Shown here piece after piece: positions 56,056 through 64,000 of a stretch of 64,000 nt of DNA. Both the position numbers and the translations under genes were made by a program. The DNA is taken from the NCBI GenBank assembly GCA_033032865.1, contig JAWHQI010000061.1, positions 744,001 through 808,000 on the forward strand, given 5' to 3'. The stretch comes from Dactylorhiza incarnata (Eukaryota; Streptophyta; Magnoliopsida; Asparagales; Orchidaceae). Each line of letters starts with the position of its first letter. Position 1 is the stretch's first letter. A model generated the notes under the pieces. It was not told the DNA's origin and did not search any database. It saw nothing but the letters and a program-made list of their open reading frames with translations.

Positions 56056-56876
56056 TGTAACATCCCCCAAACTGCTAGGCCCCTAGAGAATTTTTGTCAT
56101 GACAAGTCATGACAAAAATAGGATGAGGTGGCATAGGGTACTAGGATGATAAGTTGAGTAGATGAAAACCCATGGTGTGCACTAAGCTACCATGGTCCAC
56201 CCCAAGGTAGGGAGAACTCAAAGGGGCTAAAACATTTCATGCCTCACTCTTAACCATGGGAATTTCATTAAGATGAGTTAATGTGCACAAGATGGGCCAA
56301 AAAGGCCCCATGAACATAAGGGAAGGTGTTGAATTGCACATTGGGATGCATTTAGTAAATCTTGTTTTCTTAACCTGAGAGTGGCCAAAAGACTTTAATA
56401 AGCCAAATTAACCTCACCCAGACTCTATGATCATCCAAGAATAGAAAACTGAGTAGTCCAAATAATTGAGAAGAAATTCGTCGAGCTGAGAAGAAAGTTC
56501 GTCGAACTAAAAAAGAAACGCCGTTCGTCGAACCAAGGAAGGAGTTCGTCGAACGCAGACGAGAGTTCGTCGAACTGAAAAACGCCGTTCGTCGAACCCA
56601 GGAAGGAGTTCGCCGAACGCAGACTGGAGTTCGTCGAACTGAGAGATAATCTGATACCAGTTTGTAAGACCCTCTTTTTTTTTTGCATTTCTTCCCGTGT
56701 CTTATCGCCCAGAACCGCCGTCTTGCGATGACACCATTTCACCAAATGGTCGCCGCCACAATACGCCGATCCTGCCGGCTAATCAACATTATCCAGGCCA
56801 ACCAATAATCACAATAAGAATGAATAACTAGAAGCACAAGTCCACAACAATCACATAATAAAAATAGTACATGTCC
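56056..56876. repeat. Left arm of the 820-bp inverted repeat
   Basis: Inverted match to 59925-60744 with scattered differences (a few percent by eye). Contains a GTTCGTCGAAC motif array at about 56470-56640 and the inner boundary at 56663. Confidence 0.88.
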
Positions 56877-57949
56877 AAAATGAGATAATAATAAATAACA
56901 GAGTGGTAATCAAAGTGCGGAAATAAAAGTAGAATACAACTAGGGCCTAAGCCTGATCTAACTATCTCTTTTTTCGCATCTCTCCTGCCAAAAATATAAC
57001 AATCCAAGCACCCACACGACTCGACGCCCTCAATAGCATATAACTCTGCCCGCTGTCCAGGGTAGATGTGCAGTGTAGGTAAATGAGGCGTCTTGCATAC
57101 CGGTGCTCTCCCAGCAGCAACAGAGAGTCCGACAGCCGGTCTGGTCACCGTCTCACGTTCCTCCCTCTGGGGGATGTCCTACTCGTCCTGGTTCTCCTAT
57201 AATAATGAGGTCCACTGACCGTCAGTCTATAAGACTCAGCATATTCCTCACCGCCTCCACCCGCAACTCCTAGGCACCGTGCGGGAGGAGGAAGCGAAGG
57301 ACAACACAAGGGGTATTGAAACAAGCAGGTGACAATTTTCTAAACTAGCGGGATATGTGAATATAAAACAGGTATTAGTAATAATTCTACGCTAGCAAGA
57401 GTAAATGAGGCAATAATAAATATAGACAGTGCATTAATCGAAAGCAGGTAAATAAATAATAAAGAGCAGCTACAAAAGTAACCTTAACTTATATGCACGC
57501 GCGAAGACACATAAGCTAAGGGATCTGGCACTGAGGTAAACTCATCGTATAAAAGAGCCCATACTAATTTATACGACGAGGTCTTGTTTTATGCAGTCGT
57601 GAAATGCTATGCTATGTTGTGCAATGCAATGGAATGATGCAACCCACCCACTCGACTCTATACGTACAGACCTTTTTGGTACTTCCCTCTGTTTGAGTGT
57701 AACAACTCAGGTACCCTTGTCGAGGCGAACGAGGGCGGTGGATCGGGCTTGTCCACCTCTAGGCTATACTCAGCACTCCCGGCCTAGACCTTATGTACGC
57801 CCCTGAAGAACACACCAGGGTATCCGTGCACTACTTGATACATCAACGCCTCTAATTAGTTATACTTAACCTTAATAACATCTAGTCCTAATAACACCTA
57901 GCCTTAATGACATTTAGTCTAAATAACACCTAGCCTTAATAATATTTAG
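56877..57949. other. Interior of the composite LTR
   Basis: Noncoding, with an 18-20 bp decayed repeat AATAACACCTAGCCTTAATA at about 57860-57950. Open frames have no resemblance to known proteins. Confidence 0.5.
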
Positions 57950-58481
57950 TCTGCCCCTGGAAGGACTAACATGTCCTTCCTTATCTAACATCGAGTCTAC
58001 CGCTCGCAGGACTAACCCGTCCTTCCTTATATAACATCGAGCCTACCGCTCGCAGGACTAACTCGTCCTTCCTTATATAACATCGAGCCTACCTCTCGCA
58101 GGACTAACGCGTCCTTCCTCATATAACATTGAGCCTACCGCTCGCAGGACTAACACGTCCTTCCTCATATAACATCGAGCATACCGCTCGCAGGACTAAC
58201 ACGTCCTTCCTCATATAACATCGAGTCTACCGCTCGCAGGACTAACACGTCCTTCCTCATATAACATCGAGCCTACCGCTCGCAGGACTAACACGTCCTT
58301 CCTCATATAACATCGAGCCTACCGCTCACAGGACTAACTCGTCCTTCCTCATATAACATCATGCCTACCGCTCGCAGGACTAACCCGTCCTTCCTCATAT
58401 AATATCGAGTCTACCGCTCGCAGGACTAACACGTCCTTCCTCATATAACATCGAGCCTACCGCTCACAGGACTAACACGTT
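57950..58481 (+). repeat. 46-bp tandem repeat array (first part)
   Basis: About 11-12 units of ACATCGAGCCTACCGCTCGC + AGGACTAACACGTCCTTCCT + CATATA. The array is interrupted by the solo LTR at 58482 and resumes at 59822-59924 for about two units. Confidence 0.92.
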
Positions 58482-59821
58482 TGTTGGGAAAATGATTTAT
58501 CTTAACCCCTGAAAATGAGTTGAATATGAATTCTAAGAAAGAAAAATCAAGGTTAAGTAAACATGCGTCGAATAGTATTCGACGCAACGTCGAAGTGATG
58601 TCGACGTTCCTTTCAGAATGAGTCGAAGTAACTTCAAGAAGAATTCGACGTATCCTATGTCGGCGTAGCTCTGACTTCTAGTCGACGCATCTTGAGAAGT
58701 CGACGCATCTTAGTCGACGCTCCTTCCTTATTCTCCTCTCGACGTCCAGCCAGGACAAATTCGTTGCTTACGTCGAATAGTAATCGACGCACGTCGATTT
58801 CTATGTTTAATTCAAAAATCGCCAGATCTTTTTCCTTCTTTTATAGATCTGATTTATATGGAATCAATTTATTCTTTATAGCCGTTCTGAATCATTCTTT
58901 TCCTCTAATGGATTCTTGGCTTAATTGATTAAATCCATTATGGACATTATTTGAAATCAGAATGAATTCTTTCCTTCTATAGATATAATAGTTATGGAAA
59001 TATTTCTCTCTTTCTAATACTCTGTCTACTAATTAATTTCTCTCCTATAGTGTTATCTTAATACACAGAGCTATAAATAAGGAGATGTTTGACAGAGAAC
59101 AAAAAGAAGTGATCCACCATATACATATTGAAAAAGAGGAAAAACTCCCAAGTGAAAAAGAGAGAGAATTGAGAAATAGTCCTGCAGCAACCATCAAGCT
59201 TCCATTTTCTTCTGCTTCTGAAGCCATTCTGCTGCAAACTCTGATAGCTCTCACTAAATGAGAGAAAAGCTACAAATCTCCTTCTCACTATATAAGAGAT
59301 TTCATTCACTACTTCTTGTGCTTCCAATCTTCTTGCTAGGAAGAAGATTCCTTCTTGTTTTTATATTATTTCTCTTTCTTCTTTTCATTCATTTCACTTT
59401 CAAATACTGTAAAAGAGTTTTTAGAATCTCTCTTCAAAAAATTCAGTTGTACTGGTTCTAAGAGTCTCCTTTTCAAAAGACTCAGTTGGTTCTAAGAGTC
59501 TCCTTATCAAAAGACTCAGGGTGGTTCTAAGAGTCTCCTTATCAAAAGACTCAGTGCAAGATAGTGAATTCCTACCAAAGGGGGTAGAAGAGTGGACTAC
59601 CCAAAGTTTGGGGAACCACTATATTTCCTTGTGTTGTGCTGTGATTTCTTTTCCTGCATTTACTTTCTTTACTTGCTTAATTCTTGTTGGTGTGTGGGAA
59701 GTCTTAATCTGTGATCACTACATATATATATATATATAATTGCACAAAATATTTTAAATCTCTATTCACCCCCCCCCCCCCCCCTCTAGAGAATTCTAGT
59801 AAGGTTAACTGTGCACTTTCA
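58482..59821 (+). mobile_element. Solo LTR S of a SIRE-like copia element
   Basis: 1340 bp, TGTTGGGAAAATG...GCACTTTCA, flanked by ACGTT (58477-58481 and 59822-59826). TATA box at 59082-59089. Upstream (58562-58800) is a GCGTCGA/TCGACGC array including a dyad with 10-bp arms GCGTCGAATA. A C run followed by TCTAGAG near the end matches the LTR at 61831. A SIRE-type start, but no interior. Confidence 0.88.
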
Positions 59822-59826
59822 ACGTT

Positions 59827-59924
59827 CTTCCTCATATAACATCGAGCCTACCGCTCGCAGGACTAACCCTTCCTTCCTTATATAACATCGAGCCTACCGC
59901 TCGCAGGACTAACCCGTCCTTCCT
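59827..59924 (+). repeat. 46-bp tandem repeat array (second part)
   Basis: About two further units, directly abutting the right inverted arm at 59925. Confidence 0.88.
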
Positions 59925-60744
59925 GGACATGTACTATTTTTATTATGTGATTGTTGTGGACTTGTGCTTCTAGTTATTCATTCTTATTGTGATTATTGGT
60001 TGGCCTGGATAATGTTGATTAGCCGGCAGGATCGACGTATTGTGGCGGCGACCATTTGGTGAAATGGTGCCATCGCTAGACGGTGGTTCTGGGCGGTAAG
60101 ACCCGGGAAGAAATGCAAAAAAAAGAGGGTCTTACAAACTGGTATCAGATTATCTCTCAGTTCGACGAACTCCCGTCTGCGTTCGACGAACTCCTTCCTG
60201 GGTTCGACGAACGACGTTTTTCAGTTCGACAAACTCTCGTCTGCGTTCGACGAACTCCTTCCTGGGTTCGACGAACGGCGTTTCTTTTACAGTTCGACGA
60301 ACTTTCTTCTTAGCTCGACGAATTTCTTCTCAATTATTTGGACTAATCAGTTTTCTATTCTTGGATGATCATAGAGTCTGGGTGAGGTTAATTTGGCTTA
60401 TTGAAGTCTTTTGGCCACTCTCAGGTTAAGAAAACAAGATTTACTAAATGCATCCCAATGTGCAATTCAACATCTTCCCTTAGGTTCATGGGGCCTTTTT
60501 GGCCCATCTTGTGCACATTAACTCATCTTAATGAAATTTCCATGGTTAAGAGTGAGGCATGAAATGTTTTAGCCCCTTTGAGTTCTCCCTACCTTGGGGT
60601 GGCCCATGGTAGCTTATTGCACACCATGGGTTTTTCATCTACTCAACTTGTCATCCTAGTACCCTATGCCACCTTATCCTATTTTTGTCATGACTTGTCA
60701 TGACAAAAATTCTCTAGGGGCCTAGCAGTTTGGGGGATGTTACA
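59925..60744. repeat. Right arm of the 820-bp inverted repeat
   Basis: Contains GAGGGTCTTACA ending at 60136, TGGTATCAGA at 60140-60149, a GTTCGACGAAC array at about 60155-60325 and the terminal GGGGGATGTTACA. Confidence 0.88.
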
Positions 60745-61830
60745 AATCCTAATACAAAAGAAAACAATTTCGTCCCCGAAATTAAGATCGGGTGCACGGG
60801 GTTTCGGATCAAGTTGAATAGTCAAGAATATTCTTAGCAATAAAGTGTTACCTGATCGGAAGAGTTCTCGATATTTCTGCTGCATCAAGTCCAGTGGTTC
60901 CCATGTATGTTCTTCCCATCCGTGGTTGGACAAAAGAACCTTTACCAGTGGTACTTTCTTTCGACGTAGGGTCCGGACTATTGTGTCATCGATTCGGATT
61001 GGCTCTAAACGGATTGTTCGGTCGGATGCTATTGGGCTTGTTGTGGCGGTAATTTGTTGCTCTGGATGAAGAAGTGCTCTCCTAAGTGAGGAGACATGAA
61101 ATACGTCGTGTAAACCGGCCAACTCCAGCGGTAGCTCCAGTCTGTAGGCCAAGGGGCCGATCCGCTCCAGGATCCTATATGGCCCCATGTACCTCGGGCT
61201 GAGCTTCTTTAGTCGATGTACCCGTGTGGTCCCGTGTACTGGACGTATCTTCAAGAACACTCGGTCTCCTGCTTGAAATTCCACCTTCCGATGCCGCGCA
61301 TTGTAATATTTAGCTTGTCTGCTCTGCGCCTCTAGCATTCGTTCACGTATCAATCGCACTTGGGCGTCTGTGTCTTCGATATATTCTGACCCCAGCTCCT
61401 TCGGATCTTCGTCCTGAACCCAAGATAGAGGGGTTCTACACTTCCTGTCGTATAAGGCTTCGTAAGGAGCCATGCCAATGCTGGATTGCTGGCAATTGTT
61501 GTAGGAGAATTCGACGAGTGGTAGTAGCCCCTCCCAAGGTTCCCCACTATCTAATATACATAGCCTCAAATAATCCTCCATAGTCCGGATGGTTCGCTCT
61601 ATTTGTCCGTCTGTCTGATGGTGGAATGCGGTGCTGAATTTCAGTCGCGACCCCAGATATGTCTGAACCGCCTTCCATTCCCTAGACGTAAATCGGCCAT
61701 CTCGATCCGACATGATCGATCTGGGTACTCCGTGGTATCTGACAAACTGTTCCACGAACAATCGTACTAAAATACTGACAGGGGCCCCCTTTTTGGTGGG
61801 GATGAGTCTGGTTACTTTTGTCAACCTATC
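60745..61830 (-). pseudogene. pol: Integrase C-terminal half and chromodomain of a Tekay/Del-like pol
   Basis: Minus-strand frame from 61830 down, with integrase core motifs SDRDGRF (about 61705), HHQTDGQIERTIRTMEDYLR (about 61615) and [13 protein letters not shown]. The first catalytic region is lost because a copia LTR inserted at 61831. A GPY-like segment LSPRYMGPYRIL (about 61190) and a chromodomain-like tail VKVLLSNHGWEEHTWEPLD (about 60940-60890) follow. The frame runs past the expected end near YRELFRSG into the LTR and stops at 60688. It resembles element B's pol but is clearly diverged. The remainder of pol and gag lies beyond the window. Confidence 0.85.
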
Positions 61831-63536
61831 TGTTGGGAATTTGCCCTCAAATTTCCTTGATTTGAAGAGGGGTCATCTTGCAATGCTAAGTGCATGTTGT
61901 ATTTGATAAAGCTATATTTGTGTAAGATATGCAGGCACAGGTGACTCAAGAGGAAGGGCCAAACATGCCCTTAGATGAGGAGAAATTAACTCCTAAGTGA
62001 TGAAGATGTATCTCAGCAAAACCGCTGAGACGATGAGTCAAATCTGTTGAGACGAGCTTACTGTCTCAGCAGAGACACTGAGATGAGACAACGAGCCGCT
62101 GAGAAGGCATCTAAGCAAGCCGTGCTGCAGATAGAAGAATCCGCTGAGACTTGAGTCTGTCTCAGCGGATCCGCTGAGACGGAAAAGAAGCAACCGCTGA
62201 GACGAGGTCAGCTGCCGCTGAGAAGCAGCTAGCATCAGCTGAGACTTGGAGTGTTCATCGAACGCAGAGAGCAGTTCGTCGAACGCAGAAGACAGCTCGT
62301 CGAACGCAGAAGACAGTTCGTCAACCGTTGATACGAGACAGAAGAAACAGCTGAGACTTGGCGTGTTCGTCGAACGCAGATCTCAGTTCGTCGAACGCTG
62401 AGATGAGAAAGAAGCAAGCGCTGAGAAGAGGCGTGTTCGTCGAACGAAGAACACAGTTCGTCGACCACAGAGAAAGAATAGAGGCAAGCGCTGAGATCTG
62501 GCGTGTTCGTCGAACACAGTATGGAGCTTTCGTCGAACGCAGATCTCAGTTCGTCGAACGCAGTTCAAATGTAACCTGGCGGGTTCTGCCCTTGGCGGAA
62601 TCTGCGGAAAGACTTTGTGGGGTCCGCTAATCTCTCTCATTCCTTTCAGAAGGACGACTGAGAGCCTTGAAGGTGGGGGATGTATAAAAGAAGAAGTTAG
62701 GGCACTTTGGAACTACACACGGTCGCGTGCAAAACAAGAAAATTAACTGTTCCATTGACGGCTGGTGTTCTCCTCATTCTCCTCCTGCTCACTGAACAAG
62801 GAAGAAGAATCTGAGAGAGAAAGTTAGCTCCCTTACCTGAAGGAGCAAGGTGATCTTCCATCCTTCATCTGAAGAGGAAGATCAGATTGTAGCTGTCATC
62901 AACATCTCCAGCCACAAGATAGCACACTCTGTGCAGGAACTACAGAAGACTTTCACTGTGCTGTCTGTTGTAGTAAGTTCTCTCATCTTTCTGTAGGGCT
63001 TAACAGCCTGAGTTGTAGGACCATTTGGTCTGAGTTTGTAGGAACCTTTGGGTTCTGAGTTGTAGGGCTGAAGGCCTGAGTTGTAGGGCTTTACTGCCTG
63101 AGCTGTAGGAGGAGGATTCCTCTGAGTTATAGGACCTGGAAGGGGTCTGAGCTGTAGGATCAGGAGCTGATCTGAGGTAGGGCTGTTTAGCCTGAGTGGT
63201 AGGACCTGCTGTGGTCTGAGCTGTAGGATCAAAGGTTGATCTGAGGTAGGGTTTGGGAAAACCTGAGAGATCCTGAGGGATCTGTGTTGTAAGCTCTTGG
63301 AGCTGAGTTGGAGGAGTTGGCCCTGTCTAACACACTGTTAGAAGGGTGAAGGGGGAAAGTGGACTACCCAAAGACACACTGTCTTTGGGGAACCACTATA
63401 AATTCTTGTGTGCTGTCTGTGTTTGTTGATTTGCTTAAACTAACTCAGAAATCAGCTAGGGTACTTAGAGGAAAAATAAAAGAAACCTATTCACCCCCCC
63501 TCTAGGTGATTTAGACTACAAACTTATAAACTTACA
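61831..63536 (+). repeat. 5' LTR of element I (SIRE-like copia)
   Basis: About 1706 bp, starts TGTTGGGAATTTGCCCTC and ends AACTTACA two bases before the primer site. TATA box TATAAAAG at 62683-62690. Upstream, two motif arrays: CCGCTGAGAC/GTCTCAGCGG (about 62020-62250) and GTTCGTCGAACGCAGA (about 62250-62570). Downstream, a decayed repeat of GAGTTGTAGGRCC-type words (about 62995-63250). Confidence 0.85.
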
Positions 63537-63538
63537 AG

Positions 63539-63550
63539 TGGTATCAAAGC
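63539..63550 (+). promoter_or_regulatory. Primer binding site of element I
   Basis: TGGTATCAAAGC, initiator-Met type with one difference from TGGTATCAGAGC. Confidence 0.88.
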
Positions 63551-63616
63551 GAGGTTGGTCAAGAAGGACTTAACAGCCTGACCAGATCCTAAAAGGTTTA
63601 GTCAAATCAAATCTCA

Positions 63617-64000
63617 ATGGCCTCCCCTGGATTGCAGAAGGAAATGAGGTCCATAAAGTTACCCATATGCAACAAAGAGAACTTTGGCATATGGAAGCAA
63701 AAGATCAGACTGTTTATGGAAGCATCTGATCCAAGGATTTACATCACAGTCATGGAAGGACCCTTCACCTTTCAAACAGCCTCCACCACAGATCCAACAA
63801 GGAGAGTGGCCAAACTATTCAAAGACTTGACCAAGGATGAACTTGAGTTGTTCACCATGGACAAAAGGGCCCAGAACATCATAGTCAATGTTATTGATGA
63901 TTCCACCTTTCAAAACTTGGTACACTGCACTTCTGCCAAGGAAATGTGGGATACATTGATAGTATATATGGAAGGGACAGCTGAAGTTAGGGATGACATG
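63617..64000 (+). CDS. gag: gag of element I, N-terminal part (runs off window)
   Basis: First ATG after the primer site; 128 codons are open to the window end. The sequence has FGIWKQKIRLFMEASDPRIY, then AQNIIVNVIDDSTFQNLVHC and AKEMWDTLIVYMEGT. These are characteristic of the UBN2/DUF4219-type gag of SIRE-lineage copia elements (W..K...FL......W, A...I...I....F..V..C..AKE.WD.L...YEGT). No defects are visible in this part. The polyprotein presumably continues with protease, integrase, RT and RNase H outside the window. Confidence 0.85.
   Translation, partial: MASPGLQKEMRSIKLPICNKENFGIWKQKIRLFMEASDPRIYITVMEGPFTFQTASTTDPTRRVAKLFKDLTKDELELFTMDKRAQNIIVNVIDDSTFQNLVHCTSAKEMWDTLIVYMEGTAEVRDDM

Larger units (their letters stand above)
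56056..60744 (-). repeat. 3' LTR-like terminus of a minus-strand chromodomain element, with inverted arms
   Basis: Begins TGTAACATCCCCC at 56056 and ends GGGGGATGTTACA at 60744. The right end directly follows (minus strand) the pol 3' end and GGGACGAAATTG-type tract of the element at 60745-61830, as for a 3' LTR. The two ends are about 820-bp inverted copies (56056-56876 and 59925-60744). Each arm contains an inner TGTAAGACCC / GGGTCTTACA boundary adjoining CTGATACCAGTT / AACTGGTATCAG, which looks like another LTR/primer-site junction. The structure is therefore rearranged or composite. Confidence 0.6.

Noticed and set aside
60083..60313. Open frame over the GTTCGACGAAC array
   Set aside because: Produced by the repeated motif in a noncoding LTR arm.
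56470..62570. GTTCGTCGAAC arrays as heat-shock elements
   Set aside because: The heat-shock element needs TTC and GAA separated by two bases; here they are separated by three.

Overview
The window is flowering-plant nuclear DNA made almost entirely of nested transposable elements. The lineages present point to a large, repeat-rich angiosperm genome: Tat-type Ty3/gypsy elements with antisense genes, chromodomain (Tekay/Del-like) Ty3/gypsy elements, SIRE-like and other Ty1/copia elements, a CACTA-type transposon end and a LINE fragment. I recognise no intact host gene. Gene-like host remnants are a short open frame resembling a subtilase propeptide (51267-51560, minus) and an unidentified two-exon coding-like segment (2529-2816). 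No RNA genes or CRISPR arrays were seen.

Layout. 1-2973: old DNA with exons of a Transposase_24-type gene. 2974-25339: element A, a 22.4-kb Tat element (TSD ATGAA) with gag, protease, RT, two RNase H regions, integrase, a 16-copy 96-bp tandem repeat and two spliced antisense genes, each with its own TATA box. Element B (5655-14765, minus, TSD CGTTT), a chromodomain Ty3/gypsy element with a probable intron between gag and pol, sits inside A's protease. 25340-36197: an older LTR (D) split by element C (25886-34764, TSD ATATA), a non-autonomous Tat element that has a gag-like gene and a spliced antisense gene but no RT or integrase. 36199-40154: LTR debris and a CACTA-type terminus. 40155-47892: a SIRE-like LTR (K) split by element J (40470-47038, TSD ACCGC), a complete copia element with one uninterrupted 1360-codon gag-pol. 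47893-53100: low-information DNA, a LINE fragment, a solo LTR (49576-50451, TSD GGAAT) and the propeptide ORF. 53100-56055: a decayed copia pol. 56056-61830: the 3' part of a minus-strand chromodomain element whose LTR carries 820-bp inverted arms and a 46-bp tandem array, itself hit by a solo LTR (58482-59821, TSD ACGTT). 61831-64000: 5' LTR, primer binding site and start of gag of a SIRE-like element that runs off the window.

LTR differences counted by eye order the insertions: A about 8 in 738 bp, J 7 in 1202 bp, B 4 in 2072 bp, C about 3 in 1930 bp. This fits the nesting, because B is inside A and is younger.

Two patterns stand out. First, the Tat elements carry antisense genes with clean in-frame introns and their own promoters, and the non-autonomous element C kept such a gene after losing its replication genes. 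Second, nearly every LTR carries a dense array of a private 7-11 bp motif in direct and inverted copies, usually upstream of the TATA box, and some motifs are shared between unrelated element families.
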